DNA from: Alicyclobacillaceae bacterium I2511
Lineage (GTDB): Bacteria; Bacillota; Bacilli; Alicyclobacillales; Alicyclobacillaceae
Assembly (NCBI GenBank): GCA_003584005.1
Contig: QXHL01000019.1
Coordinates: 1-58,678 of the forward strand
Length of the DNA stretch: 58,678 bases
Reading direction: 5' to 3'
Made by a program: the position numbers and the translations under genes. Shown here piece by piece: positions 15,832 to 24,594 of this stretch (the first letter of the stretch is position 1; the number at the start of each line of letters is the position of its first letter). Under the pieces are notes generated by a model. It saw only the letters and a program-made list of their open reading frames with translations. It made no database searches and was not told the DNA's origin.

Positions 15832-16647
15832 CTAGTGGCTGGGTTGCACAGCCGCGGCTGTGGACACTGTTCCCTGGGATCCGGAACCGATGTGCCGCCA
15901 CCAAGCAATTTGTTGAGCAATGGTTTCCGCCATCACCCGGTACCCGGCAGCCGTTGGATGAATCCCGTCATCACTAATGAGGTCTGCCAAGTCCCCCGCC
16001 CGTTTGAGTGCGGTGCGCACATCAATATGGGGGACCTGCAGGGTTTGCATCAGCTTGCGCAGAGACAGGTTGTACATGCCATGCCAGTGCTCAATCCCCC
16101 CACACACGGCAATCCAATGGGACACAGCAGGCCCAAACTGACCGTTAACCGTCCGATAGTAACGGACGGGATCGAGCGGTGGCAAGTCCAGTACAATGGG
16201 CAAACTTCCGCGGTTGCGCACTTCACACACTAAGGATTGTAGGTTCGTCAGGTAACGAGACAGGGGTACAATGGCTTGATGCAACTCATGTGGCAAATGG
16301 GCCACTTGGTCCCAGTGAAAGTTGCAGTCGTTGCCACCGATGGCAATCAGCACGACATCTGGGTGCTGTGCCAATACATCCTTCTCCAAACGAGCCAAGA
16401 GCCCGTCGGAATTGTCATTGAAAACTCCTCTGTTTAATACCTCTACATCTGTGACCGAATCTGGAAAAACGGGACCTGGTTGGGTGGAAATTCCCGGCAT
16501 AGGGGTGGGCGTCCACCAGACGTCGAGCTTATGCAAGGCCTGTTCCAGCATTTTCGGATAGTTTTCTTTTACAATGCGCAGGCGTCCTTGAACATAGGTC
16601 ACCCCACGTGTCACACTGTCTCCAAAACAGACAATTCGCAGAGTCAT
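15832..16647 (-). CDS. SGNH/GDSL-family hydrolase
   Basis: 271 residues. Seen: the block I serine in CFGDSVTRGV, block III GGND in VVLIAIGGNDCNF, and block V DGIHPTAAGY with the catalytic Asp and His. SGNH enzymes cleave esters or deacetylate lipids and sugars. There is no signal peptide, so it acts inside the cell. The C-terminal twenty residues (GSGSQGTVSTAAAV) look like a disordered tail. AGGAGG lies 11 bases from the ATG. It lies alone on the minus strand, divergent from a penicillin-binding protein; substrate unknown. Confidence 0.82.
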   Translation of the reverse strand: MTLRIVCFGDSVTRGVTYVQGRLRIVKENYPKMLEQALHKLDVWWTPTPMPGISTQPGPVFPDSVTDVEVLNRGVFNDNSDGLLARLEKDVLAQHPDVVLIAIGGNDCNFHWDQVAHLPHELHQAIVPLSRYLTNLQSLVCEVRNRGSLPIVLDLPPLDPVRYYRTVNGQFGPAVSHWIAVCGGIEHWHGMYNLSLRKLMQTLQVPHIDVRTALKRAGDLADLISDDGIHPTAAGYRVMAETIAQQIAWWRHIGSGSQGTVSTAAAVQPSH

Positions 16648-16807
16648 CAGTCACCGTTCCTCCTGACTTGGGTCTATTCCACTGTGGACCTTGCCCATCC
16701 AGTTCAGTATATCACTGCAAACCCTGAGAGACTCTGTTTACATTAGAACAGCCTCTGGCGAACAACCGGGCTAGCAACAAAGTCCTTCTCTATGGGTGCG
16801 GCAGATA

Positions 16808-16841
16808 CCATCCCGAAGCTGCAGTTGCCATCCCGAAGCTG
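16808..16841. repeat. 14-base direct repeat upstream of the PBP gene
   Basis: CCATCCCGAAGCTG occurs at 16808-16821 and 16828-16841 (20-base period), just before the ribosome site of the PBP gene. It looks like a recent local duplication. Confidence 0.6.
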
Positions 16842-16859
16842 AGGAGGAGTGTTGAGCCC

Positions 16860-19484
16860 ATGTGGAAGCACACCGGGTTAAGAAAGACTTTGCTTTGGAT
16901 TGGGGCCTTGTTTGTCGGCTCAGTGGCCGTGTTTGCAGGTGCCCTGTTGCTGATGATTCGACTGGTTCCCTTCCAGGGTGCCCAACTTGTGGAACCCAAA
17001 CCCGCAACGGTCATCTATGACCGGGAGGGGCAAAAATTTTTGACGTTGTCCAACAATGGTATGCCCGCACTGACCTACGCGCAAATTCCACAAGTTCTAC
17101 AGGACGCTGTTCTTTCCACAGAAGACCACGCCTACTGGCAGAATAGCAGCGTGGATCCAAGGGGCATCCTGCGAGCCGCAGTGGCTGATTTAGTAACACA
17201 CAGTTATGCGCAAGGGGGCAGCACCATTCAAGAACAGCTGGCAAAAATTCTCTACCTGTCCGACAAAAAAACCATTACCCGAAAAGTCAAGCAGGTCATC
17301 CTAGGAATGCAGTTGAGTCGCTATTATACCAAACAGCAAATCCTTACCCTGTATATGAATCGGGTGTTTTTGGGCGAAAACGCCGTCGGTATGGACACTG
17401 CCGCTTGGCGTTACTTTGGCGTTGATGTGGCCAAAGACCCGCATGCGCTGACCCTGGACCAAGCAGCCATGCTGGCGGGTATGCTGCAGGCTCCGACAGG
17501 ATACAATCCCCTGATTCACCCCCATGCGGCCCTGCAACGGCGTAATCAAGTGTTGCAAAACATGGTTCGCTATGGCGGGCTGAGTCAAAGCAAAGCCACA
17601 CTGGCCGAGCAGCAGCCCATTGGAGCCAGTTACCACTCCCTGCCAGGGGACCCTTGGACTGCACACCCCCTGTTCACTAACTTTCTCTTTGATCAGGCGC
17701 AGCGGCAAGGCATTTCTGCAGCTGAACTGTTGCAAGGAGGATTGAAGGTTTACACCAGCATTGAGCCAGCAGTCCAGAGTGCTGTCCACGAGGTGTTTTG
17801 GAACACCAACTTGGATAACATTTGGCCCGGTCCAACCAGTGGTGTGGTCCCTGAAGGGGGAGCTGTTATCCTCAATCCGAAGACGGGCGGGGTATTGGGT
17901 GCAGCCGGATCTCGTAAACAGGGGTATACTCGGCTCGGGCTAGACCGGGTGTACGCCTACAGCCTGCCAGGGTCCTCAATTAAACCCGTGATGGATTATG
18001 GCCCAGCCATTCAAACCGGTAAGTGGGGACCCACTTCCGTCCTCAGCGATACCCCACAGAACTTTGGCGGCGGGTACACCCCACAAAACTGGAACAGTAA
18101 TGCTCCACAGGTCTGTACCCTGCAGTACGGGTTGGAGGACTCGCAAAACGTGGCCTCAGCCTGGCTGCTCAACCAGATTGGTCTACAAACGGGAGTACAG
18201 TTTGCCTTGCGGGACGGGATTAAGTTAACCACGCAAGATCAGCAACACCTTTCCATTGCCTTGGGCGGTATGCAGCATGGCGTTACACCCTGGCAAATGG
18301 CGGGCGCCTACGAGGCATTTGACAACGGCGGGGTACGGATGCAACCTCACCTCGTAGACCGTGTGGTAAACACGCACGGAAGTGTTTTATACACCTTTTC
18401 ACCACAGGCCACCACTGTCATGAGTCCCCAGACGGCAACCACAATGACGCGCCTTTTACAGGATGATGTGGTCTACGGAATTGACGCCGTAATTGGGGTC
18501 AAGGGTTGGGGTACAACAGGGAAGTCCGGCACACAGCAGTACTCCACCACGGGTCATTCCACATGGGTGCGAGACGGCTGGTTTGCTGGCTATTTGCCCA
18601 ATATGGTGGGAGCCGCCTATGTGGGATATGACAACAGCAGTTCCGCACACCACCTGTGGTGGAACTCCACCCACGTGGACCCGGCATGGAATGCGGGGAT
18701 GATTTTACACACCATCTTGACCCTGGCAACGCAAAACATGCAACCAGAACAGTTTGCACAGGGTCCCTATCCCTCCTGGCAAGGCACCCGATTGGCAGCC
18801 TACCATTTACAACAGGGCGCTGTTTCCAATCTTGCGGCCACCTGGAATCCCACCACACACGGTGTGCAATTGTCATGGCAGTCCCAGTTATCCGGTGCAA
18901 ATTTTCAAATTTCACGCACCCAAATTTCCACAACACCCAGCACTCCCAGCAACAGCACAGGTACCACGCAAGCCAACCAGACAGGCAATCTGGCGGGTGG
19001 AACACTTCCCCCAGCTGGCACCAACACCACCCCTGGAACCCCGGCGACGGCCGCATCCAACACCGCAATCAACGCCGCACCACCGGCAGAATCTGCGGGT
19101 GCCCCCGGCACTGTCCAATCCGGGAGCAATCAAACGAGCACGCCCGCAAACGGCTCTTCCCCACCCGGGAGTTCCGTCGTCAATCCAACGGCCACACATC
19201 ATCCCAGGCAACCTGGCCACACATCTCCTGTGCACACCACTGGCACTGGCACAACGAACCCTGGTGCCAGTGTGATTTTGACCGGAGTATCTACGAGTTC
19301 CTTGGTATTGGGGGAAACCTCGGCGCTCAGTTATTTGGATGCCAACGTCCAACCGGGAACCACCTACAGTTACACAATTCAGGCCTTGGCCCCGGGTACC
19401 CAGTCCCCCCTTGGTACGCCCGCGACGGTCCAAATCACCGTCCCCGCAGATACTGCGGCAACCCAGACTTCCAACCTACCTTGA
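16860..19484 (+). CDS. Class A penicillin-binding protein (glycosyltransferase-transpeptidase)
   Basis: 874 residues. Layout: a membrane anchor (about 11-35), a GT51 glycosyltransferase with LSTEDHAYW (Glu88) and QGGSTIQEQLAK, and a transpeptidase domain with SSIK (Ser372 and Lys375), SQN (428-430) and KSGT (555-558). After about 650 comes an extracellular tail. It starts like a fibronectin type III domain (VSNLAATWNPTTHGVQLSWQ), runs into about 120 residues rich in Thr, Pro, Ser, Gly and Ala, then resumes with fibronectin-like strands (TYSYTIQALAPG). The protein polymerises and crosslinks peptidoglycan outside the membrane. GAGGAGG lies 12 bases before the ATG. A hairpin follows the stop. 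It may be a PBP1A/PbpG/PBP4-type enzyme; the subtype is uncertain. Confidence 0.9.
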   Translation: MWKHTGLRKTLLWIGALFVGSVAVFAGALLLMIRLVPFQGAQLVEPKPATVIYDREGQKFLTLSNNGMPALTYAQIPQVLQDAVLSTEDHAYWQNSSVDPRGILRAAVADLVTHSYAQGGSTIQEQLAKILYLSDKKTITRKVKQVILGMQLSRYYTKQQILTLYMNRVFLGENAVGMDTAAWRYFGVDVAKDPHALTLDQAAMLAGMLQAPTGYNPLIHPHAALQRRNQVLQNMVRYGGLSQSKATLAEQQPIGASYHSLPGDPWTAHPLFTNFLFDQAQRQGISAAELLQGGLKVYTSIEPAVQSAVHEVFWNTNLDNIWPGPTSGVVPEGGAVILNPKTGGVLGAAGSRKQGYTRLGLDRVYAYSLPGSSIKPVMDYGPAIQTGKWGPTSVLSDTPQNFGGGYTPQNWNSNAPQVCTLQYGLEDSQNVASAWLLNQIGLQTGVQFALRDGIKLTTQDQQHLSIALGGMQHGVTPWQMAGAYEAFDNGGVRMQPHLVDRVVNTHGSVLYTFSPQATTVMSPQTATTMTRLLQDDVVYGIDAVIGVKGWGTTGKSGTQQYSTTGHSTWVRDGWFAGYLPNMVGAAYVGYDNSSSAHHLWWNSTHVDPAWNAGMILHTILTLATQNMQPEQFAQGPYPSWQGTRLAAYHLQQGAVSNLAATWNPTTHGVQLSWQSQLSGANFQISRTQISTTPSTPSNSTGTTQANQTGNLAGGTLPPAGTNTTPGTPATAASNTAINAAPPAESAGAPGTVQSGSNQTSTPANGSSPPGSSVVNPTATHHPRQPGHTSPVHTTGTGTTNPGASVILTGVSTSSLVLGETSALSYLDANVQPGTTYSYTIQALAPGTQSPLGTPATVQITVPADTAATQTSNLP

Positions 19485-19492
19485 GCGTTCAC

Positions 19493-19534
19493 TTCCCCGA
19501 GCATCCGGTCCCAAGAAACCGGCTGCTCGGGGAA
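19493..19534 (+). terminator. Terminator after the PBP gene
   Basis: TTCCCCGAGCA (19493-19503) pairs with TGCTCGGGGAA (19524-19534), with CCGGT/ACCGG inside, nine bases after the stop. The tail is only weakly T-rich. Confidence 0.65.
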
Positions 19535-19659
19535 AAATTTAATCGTAAGCGTTTTCGAAATTCGGGCTCCGGGTATCCGAGGTGTATACTGAAAAAAGTC
19601 TTGTACAGGTTATTATAGGGGGAACAATTCTCACCAAGGAATCCCAAGGGGGCCACAAA

Positions 19660-20049
19660 ATGTTTCGCGTCATGTTGAAATCAAAGCTTCATCGGGTCCG
19701 TGTAACGGGCACCAGTCTTCACTATGTGGGCAGCATTACCATCGACGAAGACCTGATGGAGGCTGTTGAACTAATAGAAAATGAGTTGGTCCAAGTAGTC
19801 AATGTCAACACGGGGGCTCGTTTTGATACCTATGCCATTCCTGGCAAACGAGGCTCAGGTGTAATTGAACTCAATGGAGCGGCAGCCCGCCTAGCGGAGC
19901 CTGGGGATTTGGTCATCATTATGGCCTTCGGATGGTTTGGCGAACTAGAAATAAAAAATCACACCCCCTTGGTAGTCACCGTGGATGACGAAAACCACAT
20001 TGCAGCCTACTTGCACAACGAGGCCGAACATAATCTCAGCCTACACTAA
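19660..20049 (+). CDS. panD: Aspartate 1-decarboxylase
   Basis: 129 residues, the usual PanD length. It makes beta-alanine from aspartate for pantothenate and CoA. The proenzyme cleaves itself between Gly24 and Ser25 ([10 protein letters not shown]) to form the pyruvoyl cofactor. Other conserved parts include [25 protein letters not shown] and INGAAARL-like [13 protein letters not shown]. The start is ATG at 19660, with AAGGGGG seven bases upstream; the frame is open further back but without a ribosome site. panB and panC are not adjacent. Its closest neighbour is a RocR-like activator on the opposite strand, then a second omega-aminotransferase, which could act on beta-alanine; this link is speculative. 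Confidence 0.93.
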   Translation: MFRVMLKSKLHRVRVTGTSLHYVGSITIDEDLMEAVELIENELVQVVNVNTGARFDTYAIPGKRGSGVIELNGAAARLAEPGDLVIIMAFGWFGELEIKNHTPLVVTVDDENHIAAYLHNEAEHNLSLH

Positions 20050-20105
20050 GGGAAAACAGGCTCCGCACAGCGACTCTTCTGTGACCTACTTGGCGTATAA
20101 AGGGC

Positions 20106-21593
20106 TCAGGACTCCCCTGTGTCAGGCGCTATGTTGCGTCCCTTACGCAGGTGATACTGCAAGCGCTGACGGGAAATCCCCAACTGTCGCGCGGTGGCAG
20201 AAATGTTTCCGTGATTGGCCCTTAACACCTGCTGCACGAAGCGTTCCTCTAAGTGCACCACACTTGCAGAGGTTTGCCCCTGCGGATGGTGAATTTCTGC
20301 CGAATGAATGCCTGCTTGGCGCCCCCCTTCCAGCTCAGCCAGGGAGCGAGCGGGAACCCCTGGGTTCTGGTGTATGACCACCGCTGTTTGTGTGGTTTCA
20401 TTCTGGTACACCTGCATTACCTCTGTAACATTCCGTAAGTACAGTAACCCACGCCCAGAGGAAAGGGCGCTAGCTCCCTCGATGACATGCTTTAATTGGC
20501 GTACATTTCCAGGCCACGGGTAGTCTTGTAGCCATTCCAGAACATCTGCGGCAAATCCCTGCAGGGACAAATGGTGCCTATCATTGGCTTGGCGCAAAAA
20601 GTGCTCTGCCAAAGTTGGGATGTCCTCCCTCCGCTCGCGTAACGGCGGCACGTAAATAGGAATCACGCTGAGCCGATAAAACAAGTCCTCCCGCAACAAC
20701 CCCGTCTCTACAGCCTGCCAGGGATGAATGTTGAGGGCCGCGATAAAACGGGCCTCAACAACCTCATTGTGCACCCCCCCAATGGGTCGAAACTCCCGTT
20801 CTTGCAGCACCCGCAATAGCTTGGCCTGCAAATCGGGTGCCAGGGCCTGCAATTCATCCAACAAGAGGGTGCCCCCTTTGGCAAGTTCAAAAAGCCCAGG
20901 TCGGTCCACCGCCCCGGTAAACCCGCCCCTGCGGGTACCAAAGAGAATTCCCTCCATCAGTTCGGCCGGTAAAGCGGCGCAATTTTCAGCCACAAAGGCC
21001 GCTTCCTTGCGCCCACTGGCCGAGTGAATTCCTTGGGCAAACAGTTCTTTTCCCACCCCCGTCTCCCCCCATAAAATGACGGTGGCGTCTGTGCGCGCAG
21101 CGCGCAAGGCCCGCCCTTTGGCCTGTGCGATGGCCGCGCTGTGACCGACAATCTCTTCCAGGGTGTGTCGAGCAACCCCACCCTTTTGATGGCGACTTGG
21201 ATGACGGAGTATCGGCAACGCGGTTTGGGTGAACTCATCGGCGATTTCCATCGCCCCCAGGACCTCGCCCTGCCAAAGCAAGGGCAGGGTATAGTTGCGC
21301 GTCACAATGCGCTTCCCGCCTGCACCTAAGTACTCTTGACGCTCCGTTTGCACAGGTCGGCCGGTTTGCAAGACCTGCCAGAGGGTGCTGCTCTCCTCAG
21401 TCAACTGTGGGTAGAGGTCAAATATCCGTTTATGCACAGCCTGGGCCGGTCGAAAGCCGTCAATCTCTGCCATGCGGTGATTGTAAAGACGTGTATAACC
21501 CTCGAAATCAACGATATGAATGCCCAAGGGAATCTCTTCCCAGACTTCTTGATACACTTGCAACAATAAGTCTAACAAATCCTCCCGGGTCAC
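20106..21593 (-). CDS. Sigma-54-dependent activator, RocR-like
   Basis: About 495 residues. Layout: an N-terminal PAS-like sensor (about 10-120), an AAA+ domain with Walker A GETGVGKE (176-183), the sigma-54 loop GGFTGA (223-228) and Walker B LLLDE (243-247), and a Fis-type helix-turn-helix at the C terminus (NISATARQLGISRQRLQYHL). The GGFTGA form with a following RPGLFE is characteristic of RocR, activator of arginine and ornithine catabolism in Bacillus. Start: GTG at 21591-21593 with AGGGGGAG upstream; a longer frame reaches 21746 but would run through enhancer-like repeats. It is divergent from the second class III aminotransferase, its likely target. Confidence 0.85.
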   Translation of the reverse strand: MTREDLLDLLLQVYQEVWEEIPLGIHIVDFEGYTRLYNHRMAEIDGFRPAQAVHKRIFDLYPQLTEESSTLWQVLQTGRPVQTERQEYLGAGGKRIVTRNYTLPLLWQGEVLGAMEIADEFTQTALPILRHPSRHQKGGVARHTLEEIVGHSAAIAQAKGRALRAARTDATVILWGETGVGKELFAQGIHSASGRKEAAFVAENCAALPAELMEGILFGTRRGGFTGAVDRPGLFELAKGGTLLLDELQALAPDLQAKLLRVLQEREFRPIGGVHNEVVEARFIAALNIHPWQAVETGLLREDLFYRLSVIPIYVPPLRERREDIPTLAEHFLRQANDRHHLSLQGFAADVLEWLQDYPWPGNVRQLKHVIEGASALSSGRGLLYLRNVTEVMQVYQNETTQTAVVIHQNPGVPARSLAELEGGRQAGIHSAEIHHPQGQTSASVVHLEERFVQQVLRANHGNISATARQLGISRQRLQYHLRKGRNIAPDTGES

Positions 21594-21647
21594 CCCTTTC
21601 TCCCCCTTTCCTGAACATCCTAGCCCCATACGCACGGTTGGCAATCC

Positions 21648-21701
21648 TTTGCACGCAAATATCCGCGCTATTTTTGCACTATTAGGGTCATTTTGCGTGC
21701 A
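21648..21701. promoter_or_regulatory. Enhancer-like inverted pair (UAS) for the RocR-like activator
   Basis: TGCACGCAAA (21650-21659) and its reverse complement TTTGCGTGCA (21692-21701) are centred about 42 bases apart, with a further TTTTTGCAC between. They lie 140-190 bases upstream of the sigma-54 promoter, the usual distance for an activator binding site. Confidence 0.6.
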
Positions 21702-21836
21702 GAAGTGTGTGCTACGGTGAATGGTTTGCTCCCAATTCGCCTGCAAAATTCCCTCTCCTTGTCAATTTAACGCCGTCTGTGTAAAGTTGCAATCGGAAAC
21801 GTGCGTTTATTCCAAAGCAACGGTTCTTTCATGATG

Positions 21837-21853
21837 TTGGCACACTTATTGCT
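21837..21853 (+). promoter_or_regulatory. Sigma-54 (-24/-12) promoter of the second aminotransferase
   Basis: TTGGCACACTTATTGCT matches the consensus at every conserved base, with GG and GC 10 bases apart. The transcript should start near 21865, about 40 bases before the ATG. Confidence 0.9.
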
Positions 21854-21903
21854 ACATTCATTTCTTGTTAAGAAAAACATCTTTGTCAAAGGAGTTGTGG
21901 GCC

Positions 21904-23214
21904 ATGAAACAAACACGTCTTGCATTGCCTGGAGTGACGAGTGAGGCCTGGCTGGAGCGGGCACAACGTCGCGTGGCCCGAGCGTTTGACGTGTATCTCC
22001 CCAACATGATGGAACGAGCAAAAGGGGCACAGTTGTGGGATGTAGACGGTCAGGAATACATTGACTTTGTCGGCGGTGTGGGCTGCATGAACGTCGGTCA
22101 CAGCCATCCCAAGGTGGTACAGGCCATTGTGGACGCTGCCACCCGCTTCACCCATACCGATTACACCCTGGCACCCTACCCGGCACTGGTGGAATTGGCT
22201 GAACGCTTGACAGCCAAATGTCCCATTCCGGATGCCAAGTCACTGTTTTTCAACTCAGGTGCTGAGGCGGTTGAAAACGCCATCAAGATTGCCCGCGTCT
22301 ACACCAAACGGGCGGGCGTTATCACCTTTGATGGGGCCTTTCACGGTCGCACCTATATGGCCATGTCGGTCACAAGTAAACTAAAACCCTACAAAGCTGA
22401 CTTTGGCCCCTATGCCAGCGAAATTTACCGCCTACCCTATCCCAGCGCCACCCACGGCCCCAGCCTTGCAGAATTTCAAAAGGCTTTAGACCGGGCTGCA
22501 CTTGCCCTGTTTGATCCGGAGGCTATCGCGGCGATGATTGTCGAACCCATCCAGGGAGAGGGTGGCTTCATTGTCCCGGTATCTGGATTCTTCCAAGTTC
22601 TGCGGGAATTTTGTAATGACCATGGGATTGTCCTGATTGTCGATGAAATTCAATCCGGTTACGGCCGCACCGGGAAGTTTTTCGCCATTGAACACGAAGG
22701 AATTGTGCCCGACCTAATGACGGCAGGCAAATCAATTGCTGCCGGCTTACCCCTGTCCACCGTGATGGGCAAACCAGAGATTATGGATACGCCTGGCCCC
22801 AATACTCTCGGTGGAACCTACGTGGGCAACCCGGTTGCCTGCTCAGCGGGACTGGCGGTGTTGTCTGTGATGGACGAAGAAAATCTTGTGCAACGGGCTG
22901 TAACTGTAGGGAATCGAATTCGTACTGCACTCCAGGAAATCGCCGCCCAAAGTCCCTATGTGGGGGATGTCCGAGGACGTGGCGCCATGATGGCCGTGGA
23001 ATTTGTCAAAGACAAAGCCAGCATGGAACCGTATCCAGAGGCAGTGACCCAGATATTACAGGAAGCCTTGGCCAACGGCCTCGTCCTGATGAAGTCTGGC
23101 ATCAATAACAACGTCATCCGTTTTTTGTGCCCCTTAAACATTGAGCTTGACTTGTTGGACCAAGGCCTCCAGATACTCAAAACAGCCGCCTTGCAAGTGC
23201 AGTCCAAATACTGA
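21904..23214 (+). CDS. Class III omega-aminotransferase, second GabT-like enzyme
   Basis: 436 residues. Seen: FFNSGAEAVENAIKIAR, GAFHGRT, VEPIQGEGG, VDEIQSGYGRTG (Asp247) and the Schiff-base lysine in MTAGKSIAAGLP (Lys276). It is clearly related to the gabT product at 8.3-9.6 kb but lacks the cysteine-rich loop. The start ATG at 21904 has AAGGAG nine bases upstream and lies just downstream of the predicted sigma-54 transcript start, ruling out the longer frame from 21865. Substrate could be GABA, beta-alanine, ornithine or another omega-amino acid; the RocR-like partner would favour an arginine or ornithine breakdown product. A terminator follows. Confidence 0.85.
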   Translation: MKQTRLALPGVTSEAWLERAQRRVARAFDVYLPNMMERAKGAQLWDVDGQEYIDFVGGVGCMNVGHSHPKVVQAIVDAATRFTHTDYTLAPYPALVELAERLTAKCPIPDAKSLFFNSGAEAVENAIKIARVYTKRAGVITFDGAFHGRTYMAMSVTSKLKPYKADFGPYASEIYRLPYPSATHGPSLAEFQKALDRAALALFDPEAIAAMIVEPIQGEGGFIVPVSGFFQVLREFCNDHGIVLIVDEIQSGYGRTGKFFAIEHEGIVPDLMTAGKSIAAGLPLSTVMGKPEIMDTPGPNTLGGTYVGNPVACSAGLAVLSVMDEENLVQRAVTVGNRIRTALQEIAAQSPYVGDVRGRGAMMAVEFVKDKASMEPYPEAVTQILQEALANGLVLMKSGINNNVIRFLCPLNIELDLLDQGLQILKTAALQVQSKY

Positions 23215-23269
23215 AAGTAAGTTCTCAAGCCCAAAACTAATAAAAAAAACTGCATTGGCAAGGAAAAAG

Positions 23270-23315
23270 AGCCTCCAATGGATGGGTCTACACCCCACCA
23301 GCGGTGGCTTTTTTT
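23270..23315 (+). terminator. Rho-independent terminator
   Basis: AGCC-T-CC pairs with GG-T-GGCT around an inner GGGT/ACCC stem, followed by a run of seven T, 56 bases after the aminotransferase stop. Confidence 0.75.
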
Positions 23316-23465
23316 ATTTCACTTTTTGTCCTATCTTCGCAGTGAACTTTGCGGGGGTTACGCACGTCTATGTGTTGGACCTATGCATCCATACAGCAGT
23401 GAACTCGTTCAGTGAATTTTTCTGCTAGATTTAACAGAGGATTGTCCTATAAAGGGGGACTTTTG

Positions 23466-24527
23466 ATGAAAAAAGTAAAATCTGCCGTAACCGCACTACT
23501 GGGAACCCTGATGACGGCCGCCTTGATGACAGGATGTGCCACATCTCCCACGCTCAACGGAATTGCCCCCAATGTGGCGCCTGCAACCAATCATTCGAAA
23601 CCTTCCCATCATGCTATCGCACTCAGAACCTTACCCTTGCACGCGCAGGCCACTTACCAATTAACGGCAGACCCCCAGCGAGTGCGCCCGGACTTTTATG
23701 TGGATCTAAATAAGCATATCTATTATTCTGACCGCGTCATGGTGGTTTCTTTTCACGACATGTCACTGCACTTGAAGTCTCCCTACAACATGTCGCCAGT
23801 GGCCTTTGGCGAAGACCTACAGGCCCTGCAGCAGTACCACTTCAATGTCATTTCCAATCAACAGTTCACAGACTGGTTGGACCACGGCTACGCGGTGCCT
23901 GACAATGCGGTACTGTTGACTTTTGACGACGGGTATCAAAGCATGTACACCCATACCTTGCCAATATTGCGTAGCCACCACATGACAGGGACCTTTTTCA
24001 TCATTACACACGCCCAAGATGTACACTACCCTGGATTCATGTCTTGGCCAGAGGTGCAAGCCCTAGCCAATGAGGGCATGACTGTAGAAAGCCACACCTA
24101 TGACCTGCATTACGACGTAAATGTAAACGGAAAACTCATTCCTGCCTTTGACACCGCCTTTTATAAGGGTCACTGGCAGACTCCTACCCAGTACTTTCAA
24201 CGTGACTATCAGGACTTTTTGACGGCAAGACTGCAACTGCAACAGCATGTAGGACAGCCTGTGTCAGAGATTGCCTGGCCTTACGGATATGGCAATATGA
24301 TGGCCTACAGGGCCGCACAGGCGGCTGGGTACCATTACTTCTTCACCACCGCCGCAGGTGTTGATTCCCCTTCTACAAGTTCCTGGTATATTCGTCGCAT
24401 TGACGTTGGACTTGCCAGTACACCCCAACAGGTCCTCAACGAGATTTTCCAGGTCTCAGGCTCGCCAGCAGTGCTGGTGCCCGTCAAACAGGTTGCGGTT
24501 GCCCAATCGGACCGCCACAGCGTATAA
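23466..24527 (+). CDS. Polysaccharide deacetylase lipoprotein (PgaB/IcaB-like)
   Basis: 353 residues. The signal peptide ends in a lipobox (ALMTGC), so the protein is lipid-anchored outside the membrane. The NodB-type deacetylase domain starts near 95, with TFDDGY (Asp154, Asp155), a histidine pair in SHTYDLH (His210, His215) and WPYGYGN. The wider spacing of the histidines is like PgaB/IcaB enzymes that remove acetyl groups from poly-N-acetylglucosamine; no pga or ica synthase genes are nearby, so peptidoglycan or another polymer is possible. Start: ATG at 23466 with AAAGGGGGA upstream, preferred over the earlier in-frame start because it gives a clean signal peptide. Confidence 0.85.
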   Translation: MKKVKSAVTALLGTLMTAALMTGCATSPTLNGIAPNVAPATNHSKPSHHAIALRTLPLHAQATYQLTADPQRVRPDFYVDLNKHIYYSDRVMVVSFHDMSLHLKSPYNMSPVAFGEDLQALQQYHFNVISNQQFTDWLDHGYAVPDNAVLLTFDDGYQSMYTHTLPILRSHHMTGTFFIITHAQDVHYPGFMSWPEVQALANEGMTVESHTYDLHYDVNVNGKLIPAFDTAFYKGHWQTPTQYFQRDYQDFLTARLQLQQHVGQPVSEIAWPYGYGNMMAYRAAQAAGYHYFFTTAAGVDSPSTSSWYIRRIDVGLASTPQQVLNEIFQVSGSPAVLVPVKQVAVAQSDRHSV

Positions 24528-24552
24528 CTACAAAGAAACCGTGAAGCCGTGC

Positions 24553-24594
24553 ATGGAAAATGGAGTGCTAAAGTAGCAGCACTCCATTTTCCAT
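24553..24594. terminator. Perfect 17-base hairpin shared by two convergent genes
   Basis: ATGGAAAATGGAGTGCT (24553-24569) and its exact complement at 24578-24594. The right arm encodes the last residues of the minus-strand aminopeptidase and the loop its stop, so the coding end doubles as a terminator arm. No T-run on either side. Confidence 0.6.

Noticed and set aside
21594-21746. Extending the RocR-like activator to the upstream start at 21746
   Set aside because: The extra 51 residues have no domain character, and the region contains the enhancer-like repeats; GTG at 21593 has a good ribosome site.
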